Shown here piece by piece: positions 1 through 7,651 of a DNA stretch of 15,513 bases (its first letter is position 1; each line of letters begins with the position of its first letter). Origin of the DNA: an uncultured Ruminococcus sp. (lineage in GTDB: Bacteria > Bacillota > Clostridia > Oscillospirales > Ruminococcaceae); NCBI GenBank assembly GCA_945876405.1, contig CAMCOJ010000013.1, positions 1 through 15,513 of the forward strand, in the 5' to 3' direction. The translations under genes and the position numbers were made by a program. Below the pieces are notes generated by a model. The model was not told the DNA's origin and made no database searches. It was given only the letters and a program-made list of their open reading frames with translations.

Positions 1-509
1 GTATTGACAAGTCGTGCAATCAGGGCAAGATGGTTCATGCTCACCTTGACAAGAGTCATCTTACAGTTCACACATTTCCTGAATCCCATCCGGACAATGC
101 GATATCAACATTCCGTGTTGATATCGACGTTTCAACCTGCGGAGAGATATCACCTCTTAATGCACTTGATTACCTTATAGCAAGTTTTGACTCGGATATA
201 ATCACGATAGACTACAGAGTGCGTGGTTTTACCCGTGATGTGCATGGAAAAAAATATTTTATCGACCACGACATCACTTCCATACAGGACTATATAAATG
301 AAAGTACACTTCAGCGCTATGATGCCATAGACGTTAATGTGTATCAGTCAAATATTTTTCACACAAAAATGCTGATAAAGGAACTGCAGCTTCAAAACTA
401 TCTTTTTAACACAGATGTATATGAGCTGCCGCCTAAGCAGCGGCTTGATATTTCCAACAGTCTCAGAAGAGAGATGATTGAAATATTCAGCGGTGCAAAT
501 ATTTATTAA
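1..509 (+). CDS. speD: S-adenosylmethionine decarboxylase, C-terminal part (5' end outside window)
   Basis: AdoMet decarboxylase makes decarboxylated AdoMet, the aminopropyl donor for spermidine synthase. The reading frame is open from base 3, so the ATG at 30 is an internal Met and the true start lies upstream of the window. The protein resembles the E. coli-type (class 1A) enzyme closely from memory: the self-cleavage site LDKSH is present, with the Ser codon at 54-56 that becomes the pyruvoyl cofactor. The motif STCGEISPL follows with a Cys 28 residues after that Ser, the same spacing as Ser112/Cys140 in E. coli. Other family-typical stretches are [16 protein letters not shown] and NIFHTKM. 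About 168 codons remain, so roughly the N-terminal 100 residues (the beta-chain side) are missing. It is the first visible gene of the polyamine operon, 39 nt before speA. Identity is very secure. Confidence 0.95.
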   Translation, partial: IDKSCNQGKMVHAHLDKSHLTVHTFPESHPDNAISTFRVDIDVSTCGEISPLNALDYLIASFDSDIITIDYRVRGFTRDVHGKKYFIDHDITSIQDYINESTLQRYDAIDVNVYQSNIFHTKMLIKELQLQNYLFNTDVYELPPKQRLDISNSLRREMIEIFSGANIY

Positions 510-548
510 TCTGTTACACTATGAAAGAAACGGAGGATTTCCTAAAAA

Positions 549-2000
549 ATGCATTATACTCAGAACAATGCTCCGTTATACGAAGCAATGATAAACTTCA
601 GACAGAACAGAGTTGTTCCGTTTGATGTTCCGGGGCACAAGGGAGGACGAGGAAACGAAGAACTCACAGAGTTTCTTGGAAAAAACTGTCTGAAGGCTGA
701 CGTTAATTCAATGAAACCGCTCGACAATCTCTGTCACCCGGTATCTGTAATAAAGGATGCACAGGAACTTGCAGCAGAAGCTTTTGGTGCTGCTTCAGCA
801 TTCTTTATTGTAAACGGAACCACGGGCTCGGTGCAGGCTATGATTATGTCTGCAACGAAAGAAGGCGACAAGGTAATCATGCCGAGAAATGTACACAGGA
901 GTGCTATCAATGCACTTGTAGTTAACGGTGCAAAACCAGTGTATGTAAATCCGGGTGTAAACAATAAACTCGGAATCCCGCTAGGTATGTCGGTTGCCGA
1001 CGTTGAAAAAGCCATCACTGAAAATCCGGATGCAAAAGCTGTACTTATTAACAATCCTACATACTACGGTGTCTGTTCGGATCTTAAGGCTATTGTTGAA
1101 CTTGCCCATAAACACAATATGCTCGCCCTTGTTGACGAGGCACACGGAACACATTTTTACTTTGGGAAAAATATGCCATTAAATGCAATGGCAGCAGGAG
1201 CCGATATGGCATCCGTAAGTATGCACAAATCAGGTGGTTCACTTACACAAAGCTCTATTCTCCTGCTGGGACCAAATGTAAATGCCGGATATGTACGTCA
1301 GGTTATAAACCTTACCCAGACAACAAGTGCCTCATATCTGCTTATGTCCTCTCTGGATATAGCAAGAAAAAATCTTGCTCTTAACGGTGCTGAGATTTTT
1401 GACAAGGCAACAAAATATGCACAGTATGCAAGATGTGAGATAAACAGTATCGGAGGATTTTATGCATTCGGTTCTGAACTCATTGACGGAGATGCATTTT
1501 ACAACTTTGATAAAACAAAACTATCTGTAAATACTCTCGATACAGGGCTTGCCGGAATAGAAGTTTACGATATTCTTCGTGACGAATACAATATTCAGAT
1601 TGAATTCGGAGATCTCGGCAACATACTTGCATATATCTCTGCAGGTGACCGTGCCCTTGAAATCGAACGTCTGATATCCGCTCTTGCAGAAATAAAGCGC
1701 AGATACTCAAAGGACAAGACCGGAATGTTTGACCACGAATACATTAATCCTATTGTGAGTCTTACTCCAAAGAAAGCATTTTTCAGCAGCAAGGAAAAAA
1801 TGGAACTTGAAAAATGTGACGGACAGATATGCGGTGAGTTTGTAATGTGCTATCCTCCGGGAATACCGATACTTGCCCCGGGCGAGAAAATTACAAAGGA
1901 AATTATAAGCTATATTTTATATGCCAGGGAAAAAGGATGCTTCCTTACCGGTACACAGGATATGGAAGTAAATACTCTCCAGGTTGTAGTAGAGGAGTGA
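549..2000 (+). CDS. speA: PLP-dependent arginine (or lysine/ornithine) decarboxylase, fold-type I, SpeA/Orn-Lys-Arg family
   Basis: Cytosolic amino-acid decarboxylase of the short Bacillus SpeA type (483 aa; the family is close to 490). Visible family motifs are VPGHKGG near residues 27-33, the cofactor-ring pocket DEAHGTH at 196-202 and the PLP-binding lysine K227 in SMHKSGGSLTQSS. The shorter C-terminal domain runs from about residue 380. Sequence alone does not separate arginine from lysine or ornithine as substrate. The agmatinase gene two places downstream argues for arginine, giving agmatine, and that is an inference from context. The ATG at 549 follows a GGAGG at 532-536 with a rather long 12-nt spacer. 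Its 3' end carries the ribosome site of speE. Short opposite-strand frames inside it are shadows. Confidence 0.9.
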   Translation: MHYTQNNAPLYEAMINFRQNRVVPFDVPGHKGGRGNEELTEFLGKNCLKADVNSMKPLDNLCHPVSVIKDAQELAAEAFGAASAFFIVNGTTGSVQAMIMSATKEGDKVIMPRNVHRSAINALVVNGAKPVYVNPGVNNKLGIPLGMSVADVEKAITENPDAKAVLINNPTYYGVCSDLKAIVELAHKHNMLALVDEAHGTHFYFGKNMPLNAMAAGADMASVSMHKSGGSLTQSSILLLGPNVNAGYVRQVINLTQTTSASYLLMSSLDIARKNLALNGAEIFDKATKYAQYARCEINSIGGFYAFGSELIDGDAFYNFDKTKLSVNTLDTGLAGIEVYDILRDEYNIQIEFGDLGNILAYISAGDRALEIERLISALAEIKRRYSKDKTGMFDHEYINPIVSLTPKKAFFSSKEKMELEKCDGQICGEFVMCYPPGIPILAPGEKITKEIISYILYAREKGCFLTGTQDMEVNTLQVVVEE

Positions 2001-2006
2001 TTTATT

Positions 2007-2864
2007 GTGGAACTCTGGTACACAGAAAACCATACCGAGAATGTAAAATTTTCAATAAAAGTTGACAGACAGCTCATGACAATGCAAAGCGAATTTCAGA
2101 GAATAGATATCTTTGAATCCAATGAATTCGGAAGAATTCTTACCCTTGACGGATATCTTATGGTAACTGAAAAAGACGAATATATCTATCATGAAATGAT
2201 AACACATGTTCCCATGGCAACGAATCCAGACATAAAAAATGTTCTTGTTGTCGGCGGAGGAGACGGCGGTACTGTAAGAGAACTGTGCCGCTACAGCACA
2301 ATAGAAAAAATTGACCTTGTTGAAATAGACAGGATGGTAGTGGATGCATGCAGGGAATATCTCCCTTCCCTTGCCTGCTCACTTGATGATAAACGAGTAA
2401 CAATACACTATGAAGACGGAATGAGATTTGTGAGAAATGCTCCGGATAATAAATACGATCTGATTATCGTTGATTCAACAGATCCTTTTGGAGTCGGTGA
2501 AGGTCTTTTCACAAAGGAATTTTACGGAAACTGCTGCAGATCACTTACTGAAGAAGGCATACTTGTAAATCAGCATGAGAGTACATTTTATGACTCATAT
2601 GCAAACTCAATGAAACGTGCTCACAGCAGAATAAAAGATTTCTTCAGTACTGCACTTGTTTATCAGGCACATATCCCGACTTACCCTTCAGGACACTGGC
2701 TCTTTGGCTTTGCATCCAAAAAATATGATCCGAGAGCTGACCTGAATGCAGAATGGTGGAACAGTCTCGGACTGGTTACAAAATACTATAACACTATTCT
2801 TCACAAAGGATGCTTTGCAATACCAAACAATGTGAGAAATACTCTCCGTGAAACATACAAATAA
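2007..2864 (+). CDS. speE: Polyamine aminopropyltransferase (spermidine synthase)
   Basis: Transfers an aminopropyl group from decarboxylated AdoMet to putrescine (or possibly agmatine), giving spermidine and methylthioadenosine. The 285-residue protein is of normal family length. It has an N-terminal beta domain, then a Rossmann-like methyltransferase fold with GGGDGG at 83-88, the acidic strand end LVEID at 104-108, the active-site motif VDSTDP at 155-160 (catalytic Asp candidates D156 and D159), and YPSGHW at 226-231. The start is GTG. No ATG occurs before residue 24, and AGAGGAG at 1991-1997, inside the end of speA, sits 9 nt upstream. The gene begins 6 nt after the speA stop, so translational coupling is likely. 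speD at the operon head supplies the donor substrate. Exact acceptor specificity cannot be read from the sequence. Confidence 0.93.
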   Translation: MELWYTENHTENVKFSIKVDRQLMTMQSEFQRIDIFESNEFGRILTLDGYLMVTEKDEYIYHEMITHVPMATNPDIKNVLVVGGGDGGTVRELCRYSTIEKIDLVEIDRMVVDACREYLPSLACSLDDKRVTIHYEDGMRFVRNAPDNKYDLIIVDSTDPFGVGEGLFTKEFYGNCCRSLTEEGILVNQHESTFYDSYANSMKRAHSRIKDFFSTALVYQAHIPTYPSGHWLFGFASKKYDPRADLNAEWWNSLGLVTKYYNTILHKGCFAIPNNVRNTLRETYK

Positions 2865-2882
2865 CCGAAAGGAGTATAAGAG

Positions 2883-3731
2883 TTGAATAAAAACATCAGT
2901 ACTTTTATTGCATGTGATGCGGAATACGATGAGAGTAAGATTGTTCTCTTCGGTGCTCCGTTTGACAGCACTACTTCATACAGACCCGGAACACGCTTCG
3001 GAAGCTCGGCTATAAGAAACGAAAGCTTCGGAATCGAAACATACAGCCCGTATACAGACAGGGATCTTCAGGACACAAAGATTTTTGATGCAGGTGATCT
3101 GGAACTCTGCATGGGCAGCAGTGAACTTGCCCTAAAGGATATTGAAGAATTTACTGACAAGGTACTTGAAGACGGAAAGATTCCTTTTATGATAGGCGGA
3201 GAACACCTTGTAACGCTTGGTGCTGTCCGTTCAGCTGTAAAAAAATATCCTGACCTTCATATTATCCACTTTGACGCACATGCTGACCTTCGGGAAAGCT
3301 ATCTCGGAGTTAAGCTTTCACATGCGTGTGTAATGCACAGGTGTCACGATCTCGTAGGAGACGGAAAGATTTTTCAGTTTGGAATAAGAAGCGGTGACCG
3401 TGAAGAATTCAGATGGGGTAAAGATCATGTTTATACAAACAGGTTCGACTTTGATACCCTTGAGGAAATTGCTGAAAAGTTAAAAGGAAAACCGGTTTAT
3501 TTCACACTTGATCTTGACGTAATGGACCCTTCGATATTCTGTGGAACAGGCACCCCTGAAGCTGACGGAGTATCATTCAGAGAACTTATCAACGCTATAA
3601 AGACTGTTTCAAATCTCAATATAGTAGGTCTCGATATGAACGAACTTTGCCCTGTATACGACCAGAGCGGTGCTTCAACTGCTCTTGCATGCAAACTTCT
3701 TCGCGAGATACTTCTGATGATATACAAATAA
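2883..3731 (+). CDS. speB: Agmatinase-family ureohydrolase
   Basis: Manganese ureohydrolase expected to split agmatine into putrescine and urea. The 282-residue protein carries all the metal-ligand motifs of the arginase/agmatinase family: GGEH (H108), DAHAD (D131, H133, D135) and LDLDVMDP (D210, D212). The start is TTG at 2883, with AAAGGAG at 2868-2874 8 nt upstream. The next in-frame ATG is about 100 residues in, after conserved sequence, so the TTG start is needed. It begins 18 nt after speE. The pairing with a SpeA-type decarboxylase supports agmatine as substrate. N1-aminopropylagmatine, as in the Thermus route, is an alternative because speE sits between speA and speB. Family is certain; substrate is likely but not proven. 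Confidence 0.9.
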   Translation: MNKNISTFIACDAEYDESKIVLFGAPFDSTTSYRPGTRFGSSAIRNESFGIETYSPYTDRDLQDTKIFDAGDLELCMGSSELALKDIEEFTDKVLEDGKIPFMIGGEHLVTLGAVRSAVKKYPDLHIIHFDAHADLRESYLGVKLSHACVMHRCHDLVGDGKIFQFGIRSGDREEFRWGKDHVYTNRFDFDTLEEIAEKLKGKPVYFTLDLDVMDPSIFCGTGTPEADGVSFRELINAIKTVSNLNIVGLDMNELCPVYDQSGASTALACKLLREILLMIYK

Positions 3732-3753
3732 TTTTTTAAGGAGGACCAGAAAA

Positions 3754-4971
3754 TTGGGTAGAGCTTTAATTATCGGTGCAGGCGGTGTAGCAAGTGTTGT
3801 TGTTCACAAGTGCTGCCAGAACAGTGATGTTTTTGAGGAGATCTGCATAGCAAGCAGAACAAAGTCAAAGTGCGATGCACTTAAGGCTAAGCTTGACGGA
3901 GGAAAAACAAAGATTACAACTGCTCAGGTAAATGCAGACAGTGTTGAAGAACTCGTTTCTCTTATGAAGAGTTACAAGCCGGATATCTGTATTAACGTTG
4001 CACTTCCATATCAGGATCTCACTATTATGGATGCCTGTCTCGAATGTAAGGTTGACTATGTTGATACAGCAAACTATGAACCGCTTGATACTGCAAAGTT
4101 CGAATACAAGTGGCAGTGGGCATACAGAGAAAGATTTGAGAAAGCTGGAATAACAGCTCTTCTCGGAAGCGGATTTGATCCGGGCGTAACAGGTGTATTT
4201 TCTGCATATGCTCAGAAGCATTATTTCGATGAAATACACTACATCGATATTCTTGACTGCAATGGCGGTGACCACGGTTATCCGTTCGCAACAAACTTCA
4301 ACCCTGAAATCAATATCAGAGAAGTTTCAGCAAACGGAAGCTATATTGAAAACGGCAAATGGGTTGAAACAAAACCTATGGAAATAAAGAGAGTGTATAA
4401 CTTTGATCAGGTTGGAGAAAAAGATATGTACCTTCTCCATCACGAAGAACTTGAATCACTCGCCCTCAATATAAAGGGAATAAAGAGAATAAGATTTTTC
4501 ATGACATTTGGTCAGAGTTATCTTACACATCTCAAATGCCTTGAAAATGTGGGCATGACTTCTATCGAACCGATTATGTACGAAGGAAAGGAAATTGTAC
4601 CGCTCCAGTTCCTCAAGGCTGTGCTTCCTGATCCGGCTTCACTCGGTCCAAGAACAGTGGGCAAGACAAATATCGGATGTATCTGTCACGGTATCAAGGA
4701 CGGAAAAAAGGTTTCATATTACGTTTATAATGTCTGTGACCATCAGGAATGCTACAAAGAAGTGGGTTCACAGGCAATCTCATACACAACCGGTGTACCG
4801 GCAATGATTGGTGCTATGATGGTTATGACCGGCAAGTGGAAGAAACCGGGAGTTTACAATATTGAAGAATTCGATCCGGATCCGTTTATGGAAGAACTGG
4901 GTAAGTGGGGCCTCCCGTGGATTGAAAACTTTGCACCAGTGCCGGTAGACAACAGCCATGAAGAAGCCTGA
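3754..4971 (+). CDS. Carboxynorspermidine/carboxyspermidine dehydrogenase (saccharopine dehydrogenase-like)
   Basis: NAD(P)H-dependent reductase that condenses a diamine with aspartate beta-semialdehyde, giving carboxyspermidine from putrescine or carboxynorspermidine from diaminopropane. The 405-residue protein begins directly with a Rossmann dinucleotide loop, GAGGVASVV at 8-16. It then has features of the Lys1/CANSDH family such as DICINVALPYQD, VDTANYE and GFDPGVTGVF. Length agrees with the Vibrio and Campylobacter enzymes (about 400 aa). The start is TTG at 3754 behind a perfect AAGGAGG at 3738-3744 (9-nt spacing), and the Rossmann motif immediately after rules out a later start. It follows speB by 22 nt and overlaps nspC by 14 nt, and this pairing gives the functional call. 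A true saccharopine dehydrogenase is much less likely beside nspC and speB. Confidence 0.9.
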   Translation: MGRALIIGAGGVASVVVHKCCQNSDVFEEICIASRTKSKCDALKAKLDGGKTKITTAQVNADSVEELVSLMKSYKPDICINVALPYQDLTIMDACLECKVDYVDTANYEPLDTAKFEYKWQWAYRERFEKAGITALLGSGFDPGVTGVFSAYAQKHYFDEIHYIDILDCNGGDHGYPFATNFNPEINIREVSANGSYIENGKWVETKPMEIKRVYNFDQVGEKDMYLLHHEELESLALNIKGIKRIRFFMTFGQSYLTHLKCLENVGMTSIEPIMYEGKEIVPLQFLKAVLPDPASLGPRTVGKTNIGCICHGIKDGKKVSYYVYNVCDHQECYKEVGSQAISYTTGVPAMIGAMMVMTGKWKKPGVYNIEEFDPDPFMEELGKWGLPWIENFAPVPVDNSHEEA

Positions 4972-6100
4972 ATTTGATATAACGAAGGTAAAAACTCCTT
5001 CATACATTATCGATGAAAATCAACTGATAAAAAATCTTGAAATTCTCAGCGGTGTTGAAAAAAGAACCGGATGCAAAATACTGCTTGCTCAGAAAGCATT
5101 CTCCTGCTACCATCTCTATCCCCTTATATCAAAGTATATAAGCGGAACAGCATGCAGCGGACTATATGAAGCACGGCTTGGATACGAATGCATGGGCAAG
5201 GAAAACCACGTATTCTGTGCCGGTTACCGCGAGGATGAAATTGAAGAGATTATCAGGTACTGCGGACATATCATCTTCAATTCCTTCACTCAGCTTGACC
5301 GTTACAGAGACAGTGTTCTCCGTTCAGGAAAGAAAATCGGACTTCGCATAAATCCTGAGCATTCAACACAGGAAGGACATGCTATCTATGATCCGTGCTC
5401 CCCGACTTCCCGTCTCGGAATTACTCTTAAAAACTTCAGACCCGATGATCTTGAAGGAGTAAGCGGTCTTCACTTCCATACTCTTTGTGAACAGAATTCT
5501 GATGACCTTGAAACCACTCTTGATTCGGTTGAAGAAAAGTTCGGAAAGTATCTTGATAAAATGGAATGGATTAATTTCGGCGGCGGACACCATATCACAA
5601 GAAACGACTACGATATCCCGCGTCTTGAAAGATGCATTAAGCGCATGCAGGAAAGATACGGACTTGAAGTGTTCCTTGAACCCGGTGAAGCAGTTGCGCT
5701 CAATGCAGGTTTCCTTGTAACAAAGGTACTTGATATTATAAACAAGGATGATATGGACATCGCAATACTTGACACATCTGCCGCTTGTCATATGCCCGAT
5801 GTGCTTGAGATGCCGTACAGACCGCCTCTGATTGATTCAGGAAAGCCTTATGAAAAGAAGTTCACATACAGACTTGGTTCTCAAACCTGTCTCTCAGGTG
5901 ACTTTATCGGCGAATATTCATTTGATATCCCGCTTGATACTGATTCAAGACTTGTTTTTGCTGATATGGCCATCTATACAATGGTGAAAAACAATACATT
6001 TAACGGAATGGGACTCCCGTCAATAATTGTTTGCCGGAAAGACGGAACGCTTGAAACACTTAAAGAATTCGGGTATGATGATTTTAAAATGAGATTATAA
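4958..6100 (+). CDS. nspC: Carboxynorspermidine/carboxyspermidine decarboxylase
   Basis: PLP enzyme of the alanine-racemase/ornithine-decarboxylase fold (fold type III). It removes the carboxyl group from carboxyspermidine or carboxynorspermidine to give the free triamine. The 380-residue protein shows the PLP lysine K46 in LLAQKAF, a barrel histidine region GLHFHTLCEQ (170-179), the phosphate-binding glycine run GGGHH (208-212), EPGEA (241-245) and the second-subunit active-site segment CLSGD (C311, D315). The ATG at 4958 lies inside the preceding dehydrogenase gene with no good Shine-Dalgarno before it, so translation is probably coupled. It is the last gene of the operon; a strong hairpin begins at once after the stop codon. 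Confidence 0.93.
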   Translation: MKKPEFDITKVKTPSYIIDENQLIKNLEILSGVEKRTGCKILLAQKAFSCYHLYPLISKYISGTACSGLYEARLGYECMGKENHVFCAGYREDEIEEIIRYCGHIIFNSFTQLDRYRDSVLRSGKKIGLRINPEHSTQEGHAIYDPCSPTSRLGITLKNFRPDDLEGVSGLHFHTLCEQNSDDLETTLDSVEEKFGKYLDKMEWINFGGGHHITRNDYDIPRLERCIKRMQERYGLEVFLEPGEAVALNAGFLVTKVLDIINKDDMDIAILDTSAACHMPDVLEMPYRPPLIDSGKPYEKKFTYRLGSQTCLSGDFIGEYSFDIPLDTDSRLVFADMAIYTMVKNNTFNGMGLPSIIVCRKDGTLETLKEFGYDDFKMRL

Positions 6101-6136
6101 AAAAATGAGCAGAATCGCATTCTGCTCATTTTTTTT
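6101..6136. terminator. Bidirectional intrinsic terminator between nspC and glgA
   Basis: A perfect 15-bp inverted repeat (arms 6101-6115 and 6119-6133) encloses a 3-base loop, CGC. The core is ATGAGCAGAAT paired with ATTCTGCTCAT. It is followed by a T run on the + strand and, because the left arm begins with a run of A, by a T run on the - strand too. It can therefore end both the polyamine operon and the convergent glycogen operon. Only 37 nt separate the two stop codons. Confidence 0.93.
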
Positions 6137-6137
6137 A

Positions 6138-7562
6138 TTATCTGTTTCCTAAAAGTTCCTTATAGAGATCAATGTATTTTTCAGATGAGGTATCCCAGCT
6201 GAAATCACATTTCATTACATTCTTTACAAGTTTTCTCCATGACTTCGTATCTTTGTAAAGTTCCTGGGCTCTGAGGCATGCATTAAGCATATCATGTGCA
6301 TTGTATGTCTTGAATGTAAATCCGTTTCCGTTCTCACCGCCACAGTCCTTTACTGAATCTCTGAGTCCGCCTGTTTCACGTACAATCGGAACAGTACCGT
6401 ATCTCATAGCAATCATCTGGGCAAGACCGCATGGTTCATTCTGGGAAGGCATAAGGAACATATCTGAACCTGCGTAAATTTTTCTTGCAATCTCCGGAAC
6501 GAATCCGATAGTAACACTTACCTTATCAGGATATCTGAGTGACATCTCTCTGAAGAAATCCTCAAATATCTTTTCGCCGCTGCCAATAATAGCAAATTTG
6601 AATCCACGGTCAACCATCTCTTCAAATATATATTTGACAAGGTCAAGTCCCTTATGACCGACAAATCTCGATACAATACCTACAACCGGTTCATTTCCCT
6701 CCTGAAGGCCAAGATCTGCCAATAGCTTGTCTTTACATGCTTTCTTCCCCTTCACGGGAGCAGAAGCACTGAAGTTTGCCGGAATAAGCGGATCTGTTTC
6801 AGGATCATATACAGTAGTATCTATACCATTGAGTATACCTGAAAGCTTGTACTGCTTATTAATCAGAATTCTGTCAAGTCCGTATGCGTACCATGGATCA
6901 AGGATTTCCCAGGCATAACTTGGACTTACTGTTGAAATCCTGTCCGCGGCCTCAAAAGCACCCTTCATCATATTAATACAGTCATCATACATAAGGAGAT
7001 CCGTATGATACATAGGTATTCCCATTACTTCATTTACAACTTCTACACCGTACTTGCCCTGATACTGAATATTGTGAATGGTAAAGAGATTTTTTATGTT
7101 TTCAAATCCCTGCTGGTACTTGTAGAGCACCTGATAGTAAACTGAAACAAGTGATGTCTGCCAGTCATTTGCATGAATAATATCCGGCTTAAAATCAATG
7201 TATCTGAGCATCTCGAGAACTGATCTTGAGAAAAATGTAAACCTCTCACAGTCATCATAGAAACCATACATGCCGTCCCTGCCAAAATAATACTCATTAT
7301 CAATAAAATAATAAACAACCCCGTTATAAATTGTAGTAAGTATTCCGCAGTACTGCTTTCTCCATGATACATCAACTGTAATACTTGTAAGCGGGGTTAA
7401 ACTGGATCTTAATTCCGGTTTTATGTTTTTGTAAAGAGGGATTACTACACGGCAGTCATGTCCCTTTCTGTTTATTGCCGCAGGCAGAGAGCCCGCAACA
7501 TCAGCCAGTCCTCCTGAGGCCGCAAACGGCATAGCTTCACTTGCTGCATATAAAATATTCAT
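6138..7562 (-). CDS. glgA: Glycogen synthase (ADP-glucose-dependent, GT5)
   Basis: Elongates alpha-1,4-glucan chains using ADP-glucose. The 474-residue protein has the two Rossmann domains of GT-B enzymes. The N-terminal half carries the SGGLADVAGSLP loop (16-27), HANDWQTS (130-137) and HNIQYQGKYG (163-172). The C-terminal half has VSRFVGHKG (R299, K304), the acidic active-site segment PSQNEPCGL (E376) and RETGGLRDSV (395-404). Where E. coli GlgA has Lys15 in a KTGGL motif, this protein has Ala15 (AASGGL); the other visible catalytic residues are intact. Start ATG at 7562 has only a modest GTGAG-like ribosome site. It is the last gene of glgBCDA, 89 nt after glgD, and an internal promoter in that gap is possible. 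No glgP follows, unlike the Bacillus operon. Confidence 0.94.
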   Translation of the reverse strand: MNILYAASEAMPFAASGGLADVAGSLPAAINRKGHDCRVVIPLYKNIKPELRSSLTPLTSITVDVSWRKQYCGILTTIYNGVVYYFIDNEYYFGRDGMYGFYDDCERFTFFSRSVLEMLRYIDFKPDIIHANDWQTSLVSVYYQVLYKYQQGFENIKNLFTIHNIQYQGKYGVEVVNEVMGIPMYHTDLLMYDDCINMMKGAFEAADRISTVSPSYAWEILDPWYAYGLDRILINKQYKLSGILNGIDTTVYDPETDPLIPANFSASAPVKGKKACKDKLLADLGLQEGNEPVVGIVSRFVGHKGLDLVKYIFEEMVDRGFKFAIIGSGEKIFEDFFREMSLRYPDKVSVTIGFVPEIARKIYAGSDMFLMPSQNEPCGLAQMIAMRYGTVPIVRETGGLRDSVKDCGGENGNGFTFKTYNAHDMLNACLRAQELYKDTKSWRKLVKNVMKCDFSWDTSSEKYIDLYKELLGNR

Positions 7563-7588
7563 ATTTGTTCAACTCACTTTCGTTTTAT

Positions 7589-7627
7589 ATTATATGAGAA
7601 AATGCAGGACTATACAAAGCCCTGCAT
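7589..7627 (-). promoter_or_regulatory. Hairpin and candidate promoter in the glgD-glgA gap
   Basis: On the - strand the 89-nt gap holds a 7-bp inverted repeat, ATGCAGG with CCTGCAT (7602-7608 and 7621-7627), followed by a short T-rich stretch. Overlapping it is a possible sigma-A promoter: TTGTAT at 7612-7617, a 17-nt spacer and a perfect TATAAT at 7589-7594. The hairpin could weaken read-through from glgD and the promoter could restart transcription of glgA. The -35 element is poor and the region is AT-rich, so both are tentative. Confidence 0.35.
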
Positions 7628-7651
7628 CAAAACTCTTATTCAGATTAATAA

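Noticed and set aside
30..32. ATG at 30 as the start of speD
   Set aside because: It would leave only eight residues before the pyruvoyl Ser, whereas family members have about 110. The frame is open to the window edge, so the gene is cut rather than short.
510..548. Riboswitch or attenuator in the speD-speA gap
   Set aside because: Only 39 nt, with no hairpin or U tract seen; it contains the speA ribosome site and nothing else I can support.
3865..4275. 136-codon open frame on the - strand inside the dehydrogenase gene
   Set aside because: Antisense to conserved Rossmann-domain coding sequence, with no motif and no start signals; a shadow frame.
5363..5791. 142-codon open frame on the - strand inside nspC
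   Set aside because: It lies wholly opposite a well-supported gene, has no recognisable domain or ribosome site, and its composition is that of an antisense shadow.
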